This document shows positions 46,171 through 60,902 of a DNA stretch of 64,000 nucleotides, piece by piece. Numbering within the stretch: the stretch's first letter is position 1; each line of letters opens with the position of its first letter. The notes below the pieces were generated by a model. That model was not told the DNA's origin. It did no database searches and was given only the letters and a program-made list of their open reading frames with translations. Source of the stretch: Costus lasius (taxonomy: Eukaryota > Streptophyta > Magnoliopsida > Zingiberales > Costaceae); assembly GCA_027563935.2 (NCBI GenBank), contig CM050453.2, positions 11,860,001-11,924,000 on the forward strand, written 5' to 3'. The position numbers were made by a program, and so were the translations under genes.

Positions 46171-47560
46171 AGACTTGGTATGCCATGCATGACCCGATAA
46201 ATAATTTTCTTTTAAATGGCTTCTTCACTTTGCTGTTCTTATATAATTTGAACAATTTTTTCTTTACAGCATTGATATTTTTATTAGAGATTCTGAACTA
46301 GTTTTCTAGATATATAATCATAGATTCATAAATGCAGTGATCTTTCAAACAGTAAACAATATATTGGTTTTCAAGAAGCATCATGTGAGCTCCTATTCTG
46401 TCAACTTCTTCTCTAAGAAAGACAATTCTTGGTTCATTTTGGTTTCAACTCTTGATGATTTTATGGGTAGTAGACTTGGTACGCCATGCATGACCTGATA
46501 AACAATTTTCTTTTAATGGCTTCTTCACTTTGCTGTTCTTATATAATTTGAACAATTTTTTCTTTACAGCATTGTTATTTTTATTAGAGATCCTGAACTA
46601 GTTTTCTAGATATATAATCATAGATTCATAAATGCAATGATCTTTCAAACAGTAAACAATATATTGGTTTTCAAGAAGCATCATGTTAGCTTCTATTCTG
46701 TCAACTACTTATTAAGAAAGACAATTCTTGGTTCATTTTGGTTTCAACTTGGTTGTAGACTTGGTATGCCATGCATGACCCGATAAATGATTTTCTTTTA
46801 ATGGCTTCTTCACTTTGCTGTTCTTATTTTGAATAATTTTTTCTTTACAGCATTGATATTTTTATTAAAGATCCTGAACTAGTTTTGTAGATATATAATC
46901 ATAGATTCATAAATGCAGGGATCTTTCAAACAGTAAGCAATATATTGGATTTCAAGAAGCATCATTTTAGCTTCTATTCTGTCAACTACTTATCTAAAAA
47001 AGACAATTCTTGGTTCATTTTGGTTTCAACTCTGATGATTTTGTGGGTTGTAGACTTGGTATGTCATGCCTGACCTGATAAACAATTTTCTTTTAGTGGC
47101 TTCTTCACTTTGTTGTTCCTATATAATTTGAACAAATTTCTTTTTACAGCATTGATGTTTTTATTAGAGATCCTGAACTAGTTCTGTACGTATATAAACA
47201 TAGATTCATAAATGCAGTGATCTTTCAAACAGTAAACAATATATTGGTTTTCAAGAAGCATCATGTTAGCTCCTATTATCAACTTCTTCTCTATGAAAGA
47301 CAATTCTTGGTTCATTTTGGTTTCAACTCTGATGATTTTGTGGGTAGTAGACTTGGTATGCCATGCATGACCTGATAAACAATTTTCTTTTAATGGCTTC
47401 TTCACTTTGTTATTCTTATATAATTTGAACAATGTTTTCTTTACAGCATTGATATTTTTATTAGAGATTCTGAACTAGTTTTCTAGATATATAATCATAG
47501 ATTCACAAATGCAGTGATCTTTCAAACAGTAAACAGTATATTGGTTTTCAAGAAGCAGGT
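46171..47560. repeat. ~295-bp tandem array, about five copies
   Basis: The phrase AGACTTGGTATGCCATGCAT starts units at about 46171, 46472, 46757, 47052 and 47349 (periods 301, 285, 295 and 297). Units share CTTCTTCACTTTGCTGTTC, TTTTTTCTTTACAGCATTG, CTGAACTAGTTTTCTAGATA and ATATTGGTTTTCAAGAAGCA. Each contains TTCTTTACAG, a splice-acceptor-like stretch. Copies are about 90% alike by eye. Confidence 0.85.
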
Positions 47561-48841
47561 TTAATTTCCACATGATTCCTTCATCTGATAGATTTTAAGC
47601 ATGCTTCTTTTGCACTTTATGTTCATTGTTCAACTGATCGTAATGCTAGAACATTGCTAGACTCTTCATGGTTGAATTTAAAAGAGATATTTTAAAATTT
47701 CAGCTGATGTTTACATTATGTTTTTTATCCCTCACTAGGAGGTGTACAATTAAATTTGATGGAAAGAGTTGATGGGAAGTAGATTCTTGATGAAGAAGAC
47801 TGGTCAAATTTGATAACAGTTGTCTCTACTCTTAGTTGAGTTTGCCTCATTCCCTCATCATGGGACTAGCATCGAGGAAGGCAGAAGAAACTGCGCTGAA
47901 CTGTGCTGATTATTACCCAAGAATAGCCTGGCCGCACTTTTGAGGATATTTGTATTGGTCTGAGAATCCAAAGCTACCTTGCCCAGGAATTTATTTTAGT
48001 CCTTTTAGATTCTAGAATTAGTAGTTTTCGAAGTTGCTTGATGCTTTGTATGGTCTGAAGGAATAGAATTAGATGGAAAATTTTAGAGGATTTTTATTGG
48101 ATGAATGGAAAATGAAGGTGGCACTTAACATAATTTTGTTTCATTTTTGAATTTTAAGTTCATTAGGATAGCTGAATATTTAATTGCTGAGATCCTGGGC
48201 AGTAATTGCCCTCATACATGTCTATTAATTGATATATTTTAACTTTTTTAGCTTTACATTATATTGCTTAAAAGAGTGAAAATTTTAATAATTGGATAAA
48301 CATGATGTTGAGTATATAATCTATATATGTTTATTACAGACTAAATATTTGATAAATTAGTCAATATTTGATTAATTATCCTTGAAAAAAGGGTTGTCTT
48401 ACTAAAACCTTGTGGGTCATTGTCAATATTCTGCTTTATGCAAGAAATGAAAGTTTTGCTGGGAAGTTAACCGAGGATTGTTTGAAGTATTTTTCCCTTC
48501 TATTGAGTGGGTCATTAGATCGTAGTTCTGCTTGCTTCAGAGAGCTGACCTTATATTTGATCCCGCTCAGTGAGGAAATTTATCCGGAAATCTTTACTTG
48601 CATAGTCGAATTACTGATTTTGAATATTAACTCTTGTAACAGCAGTTTGACTTAACTATGCATGCCTGTTGAAATTACTCATTGAGCTTTTAGAGTTGTG
48701 AGAATTAAATATCAAAATTAAACTTCCTGTCCTCAAAAAGAAACCTAGTTACAGTTTGTCAAGCTTGTTTGGAAATCAATGGAAAGCATATCCTTCTGCT
48801 TCGAAATCAGTGGAGATCTTGGCTATATTACTTGATTCATT
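47561..48841. other. Intergenic sequence, nothing identified
   Basis: An 81-codon frame at 48410-48655 has no recognisable domain and is not called. 48120-48400 is AT-rich. Confidence 0.35.
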
Positions 48842-50067
48842 TCAGTGCAGAGCATCCACCTCACGCAAGCAGAACCCAGTGTTTGTAGGCCATGCAGAAT
48901 TTGATGTCCCGTTGTTCATCTTCCAAGCATGGAGAACTGCTGTGAGATCTGTGAGCTTGGCCTTCACACTGACGCAACAATTTGAATGGACTGTGATCAC
49001 TTTCCCAAAGGCCTTGCTCTTCTGACAGAAACCAGTGAAGTAAGTTGTGTCCAGGTATCTCGCTTTCAACTCCAACCTCTGAAACACACCTGTTTTCATC
49101 TTCAGTAGAGCAGCAGCTTGATCATTCAAAGTTGTTGAGTCTCTTGATGCATACCATTCATCAAACAAAGCTAGAGTTCTATTGTTTTGGGTTACAACGT
49201 AGAAGCCAGTGTTGAAGTAGTTTGTGTGATCACAAGGGTTGCCTTTGTACAAGTCACTGAATTATCAGCAGATCTTCTCCATGATGGTTCAGCCCCAAGA
49301 GAGGATTGCTTAACCACAGGACGTCCATGTCCTTACAGAAGAGATGAAAATGTTAGACAAAATACTTTTGTTGTAACCTTGTTTTATCTTAGCAATTGAC
49401 TTTGACTTGTTCAGGGGGACTTCGAAGATAATTATTCAAGAGTGACAACAGCATAGTTGAAACTTGAAACTTGAAAGCTGAAAGTCTAAATTGGTAAGAG
49501 AAATGTGTTTTTGGTTAATAACCATACCGTGAAGATGAAGTTGTAGCCGCGCCGGAGCACGTCCCCGAGGAACAGAGTTCTCCTCCACATCATGCCGATG
49601 AACTCCTTGGACATGTAGAACGCCTCCTTCGAGAAGTCCATGCCGTCGGTGACGAGCTTGTAGCAGTTGAGCCGGAGCGCGAGGCAGCGGCCGTAGGAGG
49701 CCTGGTCCGCCGCCACGAACAGGAGGTCCCTTCCCCTTCTCTGAAGCTCCGGAGGAACAGGTCCAGCATGCCCTTCTCCTCCACGTACGCCTTGTTCACC
49801 ACCGCAATGATCAGCGTCCTGTTGTTCCTCATGGACCCCATCCCCAGTGCTTCCACCAGCTCGTCGGCGCTCGCCGCCGCCGCCTGCTACCGCATAAGCA
49901 AGCACTTGACTATAAGCTGTAACTACAAAGGCAGAAGTCAAATAGAAGAAAGAACTATCGCTTGAGTCGTAGCGCAGCCAGAAGCAGGCATAAATGACCA
50001 CCAAAAACAGAAGGGAGTGAGCGAGAAGCGCCATGGCGTGGCCGGAGACTCCCCCAGGGAAGCTCAT
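48842..50067 (-). pseudogene. Nucleotide-diphospho-sugar transferase (GT77-like, At1g28695-type), disrupted
   Basis: The family consists of type II Golgi membrane proteins related to plant arabinosyl/xylosyltransferases. Minus strand: ATG at 50067 with a signal anchor (MALLAHSLLFLVVIYACFWL). The catalytic domain is in pieces: ELVEALGMGSMRNNRTLIIA through LDLFLRSFREGEGT in one frame, then LLFVAADQASYGRCLALRLN through MMWRRTLFLGDVLRRGYNFI in another. A clean intron follows (donor after 49528, acceptor before 49331), then DMDVLWLSNPL with the DxD motif, and YKGNPCDHTNYFNTGFYV through TVHSNCC to the stop at 48842. Breaks are a frame change near 49880, a loss of roughly 20 bp near 49721-49735 after GEGT, and a 1-nt shift at about 49254-49260. 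The first could be an unrecognised intron. The other two argue for a pseudogene or for sequencing errors. Confidence 0.7.
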
Positions 50068-51887
50068 GGCGTCGAAGCGATCAGGAAAAGAAGATCAGGC
50101 TGCCAAATAAACAACTCAGCGAGTGTGAAGTCTACTCTAGAAACATTTTCAAGTGGGAGTTTGATCGAGTCGAATACAATTAACGGGACAGCTCCTAGGT
50201 TTGAAGTGGATGCAGTTTTATCTGCTAAAGAATACATTAACAGAACATTTGCATGAGGCATGCAGTAGGGAACTCCTGCAACACGCAAATTTTATTTGGG
50301 GAAAATGGAAGTAGCAGCAGCCTAGCAGGGGAAGTGGCTGAGCATAATATGATAATTAATCAGCTATTCCCTGCTTGAGAAGCGTTCAACTAAGAGCCAT
50401 GCTTTGCTCCTTTTTGCATGTTTTAATTAATTGGAGATCGTCATTGTGATAAACACAATTGTGCATTCTTTTACAAGTATTAAAGGGTTATTTGGCTACA
50501 CAATTACCATTTAGAGTGGTGTTCTCAATTTTCTCACTCCCTTCTGTCATTCTCTCAAGTGATTGAAATCAGAAGCTTGTTATGCAAATGTGCCTTCAAT
50601 AAGAAAGATAATATTAATAATATTTTGAGATAAGATGCTTTTACTTTTTTGCATTTGTTTCAATGTATTTTCTAAAAATACAATGTGAGGTGTTTATTCT
50701 TTTGCTGTCTAAAAATGAATGCATAGAGCAAACTTGGCTCATCTAATCTAAATGGGTTAACTTTTCAAGTTCATTTTTGCTTATATCATTGAAGAACTAT
50801 AGAGTGAAAGAAAAAGTCTGAAAGATTTAGATTATCTTCCCTCCAACGCATTTTACATCATGTTTGTCTATTTTTTTTTTTTTTTATAATTTATATTAAT
50901 ATTTTATAATTTACATTTTATATATTAATAATATAGTTATTATATTTTCTATATTATATATATAGTTAAGTCAGACTACGCATGTGTATGTATATATGGA
51001 AAAGAATGAAATAGGTTTTAAGTAATGAGTTGTGTGTTTGAACTATAGGATTTTTTGTATGTATACCAATTTATATGAAGGATTATATTATCATGTCATT
51101 GCTCAATTTCATCCACTTAGACTAATCTAAGGATGACATAAAAACTTATCCCTGCCCCTAACTCAACCCGCATTGCCTCAATTTGATGAGTCAAGTGTGA
51201 GATTTTCATTGCCCATCTCGCTTTTAAAAATTATAATTTTATCCTCATTAAACAAAATCTTAATCTTACAACCCATATTCCACTCATGCATTACTACAAG
51301 GTCGGTTTTCCCGTGGGCACCTAATTCCCCACTAGTATCAAGTTTGGGATGGGTTTCTTAATGGAGAGGTCAAGGTCAGATTGGAGTTAGGTATATAGTT
51401 AGAATGTTAGGGTTAAGGTTAAGTTTGGCGCTCCTTATCCCACCCTAACCTATTGTCACCCTTTCTCTATCCCTAATCATATAATTTTTTTATAGAGCTC
51501 ATTAAGTTTATCGATCTGAGTCTTTTTTTAGCTATTGATAAACTTATGATGATTTTCCTTCATTTATAAATATAATTGGAAAAAAATCTAATTATTCTCA
51601 TAAAAATATTGATGACTTTTTTTCGCAAGCATTCCATTAAGACATTACCCAAGAATCTCTATTAATAGATTGTGTGTTTGCTCGTGACCTCCTCTCGATC
51701 GTTTTATAAATAATTTATGGATAATTTTTTTTTCATATAATATCAGGACATGTATTGTCTTTTTCTTTTTATTTTTTGTAAAATAGATAAGATCTTTCAA
51801 ATAATCCCTTACATTTCCCTTTTTTATTTTTATTTTTCAAAAAACTCCGTCCCTTTTATTACAATGAATGGATCAGGCAAGGATATA
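50068..51887. other. Intergenic, AT-rich
   Basis: T runs at about 50870-50886 and AT-rich sequence to 51880. No gene or element boundary is recognised. A CCTAACTCAACCC phrase near 51156 and CCCCACTAGTATCAAG near 51329 look like old repeat debris. Confidence 0.35.
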
Positions 51888-52470
51888 GGGCCGGTTTGGG
51901 GCTGCTAGCCGCTCGCTTTTGCGGGTGCGACCAACGGAAATAGTATAAAAAGCATCGTTTTGGGTTGATTCAACTAGGCGCACCAGCGAAATCTAGCTGC
52001 CCCGCAGAATCAATAGATTTCAAGCTTCTCACGGCCCGTAGGCTAATTCCACTTTCTCTCCCCTTTCGCGATGCCTGTTCACGTAAACCTCTCACGACGC
52101 CTCCCTGCTCCCTGCTCCTCATTGACCTACAAACCTCGCCGACCGCCGCCGCCTCGCCGACCTACAGCGCGGCCCCGAAGACCTCCTGCTCCTCACCGAC
52201 CTCCAGCGCCATCGCCCCTTGCCTCGTCAACTCCCCCGCCTCCTCCGCCTCGCCTCCGCCGCTTCCTCCTCTGCGTCCAGAACCAAGCTCCAGCGCCCAC
52301 CTCCTCCACCTCTAGCCCTTTACCTCTGCCGCCTCCAATGCCTCGCCTCTGCTACTTCCTCCTCTACGTCTAGAACCAAGCTCCCGCCGACCTCCTCCTC
52401 TGAATTGCGCTCGCCGAGTTCTCCTGACGATATTCCAGCCCCTGCTCCTTCAACTCAAGTTCCCTGAAGA
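51888..52470. repeat. GC-rich dispersed repeat, second copy of the 4505 family
   Basis: It opens GGGCCGGTTTGGGGCTGCT followed by GCTTTTGCGGGTGCGACC, parallel to 4528-4576, then shows the same kind of C-rich track (CTCGCCGACC, CTCCAGCGCC). Proline-rich frames on the plus strand are compositional and not called. It stops abruptly at AT-rich DNA. Confidence 0.45.
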
Positions 52471-52905
52471 TGGATTATGGATACATTAGGAAAAAAAAAT
52501 AAGATGGATTATTTTTATTTAAAAGAAATGAGAAATAGTATTTATTAAATTTAAATTGTATTTGAAGAAAATTATAGAAGAGTTTTATTATTATTATTTT
52601 TCAATAACAAATCACAAAAATGGATACACTAGAAAAAAATAAGATGAATTATTTTTATATTAATGTGTTACTAATATATTAAATAAGAAAAATATTTACG
52701 CATGATCCATATCCTAAAATTTAATCAGGTGCTTTAAAAAATATAAATCGTAAAGTAATATTAAAACTTTTTACTTAATATAACATCACAATATTTTTAT
52801 TTTGTTGATCAGCATTTGTAGTTTTCCAAACAGTTTCTGCTTCTTCCAGCCAGCTACCTTTCAACCAGCAATTCTTCAATCAGCAAAAGCTAGAAATAGA
52901 ATTAG
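52471..52905. other. AT-rich spacer
   Basis: No gene. 52810-52895 has TTTTCCAAACAGTTTCTGCT and CAGCAAAAGC phrases that look like a fragment of the TIR element family next to it. Confidence 0.35.
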
Positions 52906-53322
52906 GGCCTGTTTGGCCCCGCTCGAAGCTGATTTTAATCAGCTTTTAAGTAGAAAGCAGTTAGAAAACTGTTTGGTAATTAAAAGTAGAAGCATAAAAA
53001 AGTAGCAAAAAAGCAGAAGTTATGAAAGCTACAATTTGATGCTTTTACAGCTTTTGCTTCTCCAAAAATATAATTTACATAATTTTATTTTAAATTTTAG
53101 GTATTATTATTTTAAATAATTTAAAATTTTAACACTAAAAGAAAATAAAATATATTATTATTTTAAATAATTTTAAAAAAATATTTTTATTTATTATATT
53201 AAATTTTGACAATAGTTAAAAAGTTATTAACCAAATCTTATAAATTTTAACAATGCAGCACAGTACAATATAGCGCAGTTTAGCACAGTTATAAAGCTAT
53301 TAACAGCAGGGCCAAACAGGCC
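52906..53322. mobile_element. ~417-bp non-autonomous DNA element with GGCCTGTTTGGCC ends
   Basis: GGCCTGTTTGGCCCCGCT on the left pairs in reverse complement with AGCAGGGCCAAACAGGCC on the right. The interior is AT-rich with AGCTTTTAAGTAGAAAGCAG-type subterminal words. It has the look of plant hAT-like or related MITEs. No matching target duplication was found next to the proposed ends. Confidence 0.6.
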
Positions 53323-53825
53323 TCACCCTCAAACTGACTTATAATTTCTTGCAAAAAATGGATGGCACTGATTGCACGCTTTGTGATTCACGCTCGCTGG
53401 AGCAAGCGAATATTTCGGGCCAATTGGGAACGTGAGATGCCATCGAGAGAGAGATGGACGGTTGTGATGAGAAGGGAGATCCTCATTGCCTCAAGCTCGG
53501 CCCCCAGTTTCCGTTAATTACACCAAGTGCCCCTTTCCCCTCTCTCCGTCGCCCGTTCTTTATTCTCTTCGCCCGCGCCGCCGCCTCTTTGCTTCGCATC
53601 TCTCGGTTAGGGAGAGGACAGCGACGATCTTTCGCCACCGAAATCTTTAGGGATCGATTCCTCGAGTCTCCTCGTATTCCTCCGTTCGATGTGAAGGGTT
53701 CCCTCTTCAGATTGAGGTTTTTCTTGTCGTTTGAATTCGTTTTTGTTTTCCCTATTTCTTTGGGGACGTGACGATAACAGGGTCGATCGAGCCTGAATCG
53801 GTAAGTGCCAGTGAGAGCGGGAGAT

Positions 53826-56997
<3,172 letters not shown>

Positions 56998-58380
56998 GCC
57001 AGGAGAATGGTGTGAACTGGAAGGCGCTGTTGAGAATTGCTAACTTTTTGTTTGAGACATAAAAATGGAGAAATTATTTTAGATGTTGGGTTGTACAATT
57101 CATGTAGTATTTATCTCAATCTAGCTACCGCGATGCAACCTTATTATTTGCGGTTGATTAACAATTCCTACTTATTGTCAACATTTCGTCTCCTGTTCTG
57201 CATTTTAGTATTGTCCTTAAATATGTCAACTGCATCGCAAGCCCCCCTTCTAGCGTAGTGTTGTCCCAAGGTGTTTCAATTCAAACGCCTTTAAAAGAAG
57301 GCGATGTGTTTCTGATAATCTTAGGTAATAAAAATGGCCATTCATGAGTTTATGAGCTAAAAGTTAACTTTAGCTAAGTGGGTAGCTATTTGGTGATAGA
57401 ATCTTTTTTTACTCATGACAAGTGGCATTATAATGAGTAGTTTATGGCCTCTTTAGGTCGCATGGTGTGGATAATTGATAGTGAAGAGCTGTTGGGGTCG
57501 CAGTTTATGAGCTGCTGTAAGTTGTAAGGGTATTATATGATTGTTTTTGAACTTACAGAATATTATACGGTGACTTATGATGAGCATGTTAGAGGGTATA
57601 AGGATAGATAAGGGGAAACTTAAATAGCAATTAATTTCTACTAAGTAATGAACGTGTTCTATCCAGTTATCCAAATCGATTGGTTGATTTAAGGTGGGAT
57701 CAAGCAGAAGAGCCGGATTACAACATTACATGGTATGACTTTTTGCATAAAAAAATTCTTTTAACTTTTGGATATTGTTTATTTTATTTATTTTTTATTG
57801 TTTATCATGCAAGCTAAACATTAGACATGTAAGTCACTTAACGTCAAGTGAATCATGAGGTACTTAGGTCATTTGATGCAGGTTGCCATTATTGTGTTGA
57901 CATTTTACGTTGGTAGACATAATTTTCTTATTTTAATTTTTTTTCAAAAATAATAACACGATTAATAAAAATCTACTCCAAGCCATATTGCCCATTAATT
58001 ATTAAAAGGTGGATAATAAAAATAAAAGTAGACATGATAACAAGTTGAGTAATTGATTTTTTACCCCATACCCAAATTCTCATGGGCCGAATTTTACTTA
58101 ATATTTAAACATGTATTCACATGTATCCAATTAAGCAAAAAAAATTATAATTTATAATTTTTATGGTAAATTATTTTGCAAGATATAATTTTATAAAGTA
58201 TTATTATAATAAATATATTTATGAATAATTTTTTTTTTATTATTATATATTTTAAAAAATAAAAATAATCTAATTTTATTTTTTTTAATTGGTTATCAAA
58301 CATTCGTACTTACGAAACCTGATCCCTTAGCCAATCGGGTATTAAAATTAGTAATGTTTTGTGATATTTGTGATCCCAGG
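56998..58380. other. CK2 beta 3' flank
   Basis: 57040-57640 shows only short frames. 57653-57780 holds an exon-like open stretch (see findings). 57780-58340 is AT-rich. Confidence 0.35.
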
Positions 58381-59645
58381 TGTCAGGCTTAGTTTAGGCC
58401 GGTTCAGCCCAAAGCCCACTGGGCCAAGAAGTAACCCAAACCCATGCGGTAATCGAGAAGACGGGATCCAATTTAGGGGAAAGTTCACCCGGTCAACCAG
58501 CCACGTTGACCCTAAGATAAACGAAGCGGCGGCTTCGTCTTCCCCGCTTGCAAACGCGGACGCTGACACGAGTTTCTCGCCGTGGAGCTCGGACACGGAC
58601 GATGCTAAGGACAGCAGGAGCATGGTGGAGCGCAAGAAGCAGGGCGTCGACAGGGCTTGCGGCGACGCGACGCTTGCAGATGCACCTGGATGAGTCGGCG
58701 GACACCCAAATTAGGAGAAAGGACGCGGTCGGCGTGGAAGCGCCAAGGCGACTTGCTTCATTAAAAGCCGCGGATGGGCAGCAAGCAAGGGGAGCTGCGA
58801 CCAGCAGGCATCAACCCCTACCTCTATGAAGCTTTGGGAAGCGTGATAGGGGAGTTTCCGGCATCTAGGGAGACGTCGACAAGCGACTTCGTGAGGGAGC
58901 GTTAGTGACTGTAGTTGTCGATCGATGGGTCGACGGCGAGGGAGGGAAGTGGGAGTCGGCGGCCAGGGGGCTGACAACGAGAGTGGAGAAGCTTTATAGC
59001 TTCAGAGGTTGAATAAAGCTTTCTTCTCCCAGAGCCTTCTTCCCCTGTTTCTAGTTTCTTCCGCGGCGGCGACAAGGTTCGGCGACGGGTTCCGGTGGCA
59101 GGCGGCTACTGGACGACGAAGGGCGGGAGGCGACGCTTCTCCCTGACGATACGTCCTCCTCCGGCCTCCAAACTCACCGTCGAACAGTAGACACGGGCGG
59201 CGTTCATCAATGCTCGCAGGCGAACGAAGGCGGCGAAATGCGACGAAGGAGACGCGTTCTGATTTTGACTTAGTCAAAATAGGAACCGAGGATCAGAATC
59301 GCGAGCGCGGCGAGTGGATTTTGGACGGCTGATGTCAGGCGGACGTCAGCGCAAGAAATTCGAATTTTGGGCGAAGAGAATTTTGACCAAAGTCAAAATT
59401 CAATTGGGGGAATTGAAAATCAAAGGTATTATTTGGATTTAGGGTTTCAGATTTCCTAATTAGGGTTAGGGTTTTCTAAGCGACCTTGTAATTTAGGGAT
59501 ATAATTTGTATGGGGAAGTTAGGGTTTCTGATTGAGCAAGATTTTTGTCGGAAACCCTAGGGCATTCACGCTCTGGTGTTCTGCCGGACTACCCTAAGAC
59601 ATCGATTTAGGACCAGTTTATGGCTGATCCGACCGGGGCGTGACA
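58381..59645 (+). repeat. 5' LTR of the TR-GAG-like element
   Basis: It carries GGCCGGTTCAGCCCAAAGCC near its start, AATAAAGCTTTCTTCTCCC (polyadenylation-like) about 630 bp in, and several TAGGGTTT/AAACCCTA telobox-like motifs at 59450-59570. It matches 60903-62165 closely. Confidence 0.88.
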
Positions 59646-59675
59646 AAGGTATCAGAGCCTAAAGATTCAGCCAGG

Positions 59676-60897
59676 ATGGTGAATCAAGGAGATCGAATAG
59701 CACGGATCGAGCAGCTGCTCGGTTTGACGGGGAACAATGAGAATGTGGTGGTTCCTCAGATGGAGAATCTCCATCGCATGGTGGAGGAACAAAGATTACA
59801 AATTGCTGCACTTCAACAAACTTGGCTGGAGTGGCTGAGGCTCAGCAAAATTTTGAAGGGACAGCAGCGCTCCAGGAGCAAGTAGCAGGCTTGAAAGCAC
59901 AGTTAGCAACCATGACGATACAACTAACCAACACTGTTGCAGCCCAATAGTAGGTGTTGGCAGATCTTGTAGTGATGCGCATGGCATTAGCACAAGCACA
60001 AGGCGGTGCACCTGCAGCAGCCATGGTGGAGTACGGAGCTGCTAGAGGGAAAGTTCGCATCCCAGAACCTGCAATGTTCAAAGGAGCCCGATCATCCAAA
60101 GAGTTGGGTAACTTTCTTTGGGATATGGAACAATATTTTGTGGCTAACCATATTACAGATCAAGAAAAAATGAGGATGTGTACAACATATCTCTCACATG
60201 ATGCGAAACTTTGGTGGAGGACCAAAGTTGATTCAACGGCAGAAGCAGCTGATTGGACGTGGGAAGTGTTCCGAGAGGAACTACAGTAGCAGTTCCTTCT
60301 CGGGAACTTGGTGGAACAGGCATGAGACGCGGTGGTTCGGCTGAGGCACACCGGGTCGATCCAGGAGTATGTCAGGGCATTCTCTGCACTGATGTTGGAG
60401 CTACCAGAGATAGCGGAGGGAGACTGGAGGTACTTCTTCCTCCGAAATCTTCAACCCTAGGCGGGGGCTGAAGTCCAACGACATGCGCCACTAGACTGGA
60501 GGACAGCTGTGACGATCGCCGAGTCTCTCGTAGATCAGAGAGCTTCGGGGACGACTTCTTCGAGAGCATCCAGGTCACCCCCGAAGCGTCGCTCTCCACC
60601 AAGAGTGAGAGCCCCAGAGAGAGAGAGACTCTCTCCCCGACGAGGCAAAGGTCCGCCGGCACGACATGAGCAGAACCGACCTGCAGAGAGAGTGCAGGAT
60701 CGACCGAGACCGATGATTTGCTTTTTGTGCAGTGGTCCTCATCGGAATATGACTGTCCAGAACAAGGGCGGATTGCTGCGTTGGTGCACGAACCAACTAA
60801 GGAGGCTGAAATCCCCGAAGAGGTAAGGATCGGAGCAATGGTTGTTCAAAAGCTGCCCGTGACGGACATCGAGGGCGATGTCCAATTTGGGTAGGGG
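59676..60897 (+). pseudogene. Retrotransposon gag, decayed
   Basis: Start at 59676 (MVNQGDRIARIEQLLGL). A coiled-coil-like region follows (MENLHRMVEEQRLQIAALQQ), then the capsid-type gag domain (FKGARSSKELGNFLWDMEQY, THITDQ-like linker, LSHDAKLWWRTKVDS, WTWEVFREELQ). A basic Arg/Ser/Pro region follows, then a zinc knuckle CFLCSGPH..DC (CX2CX3HX4C) near 60720-60758. Breaks are 1-nt shifts near 59825 and 60752, and in-frame stops at 59948, 59951, 60287, 60323 and 60458. The frame ends at the TAG just before the 3' LTR with no pol after it. Confidence 0.85.
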
Positions 60898-60902
60898 AGA
60901 AT

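Noticed and set aside
48410..48655. 81-codon frame resembling a small membrane or leucine-rich protein
   Set aside because: AT-rich intergenic context, no start context or domain. Likely chance.
52071..52467. Proline-rich proteins of 82-116 codons
   Set aside because: They arise from a C-rich dispersed repeat and no single frame is favoured.
59440..59570. Interstitial telomere repeat
   Set aside because: Only scattered TAGGGTTT/AAACCCTA motifs inside an LTR, not a tandem telomeric tract.
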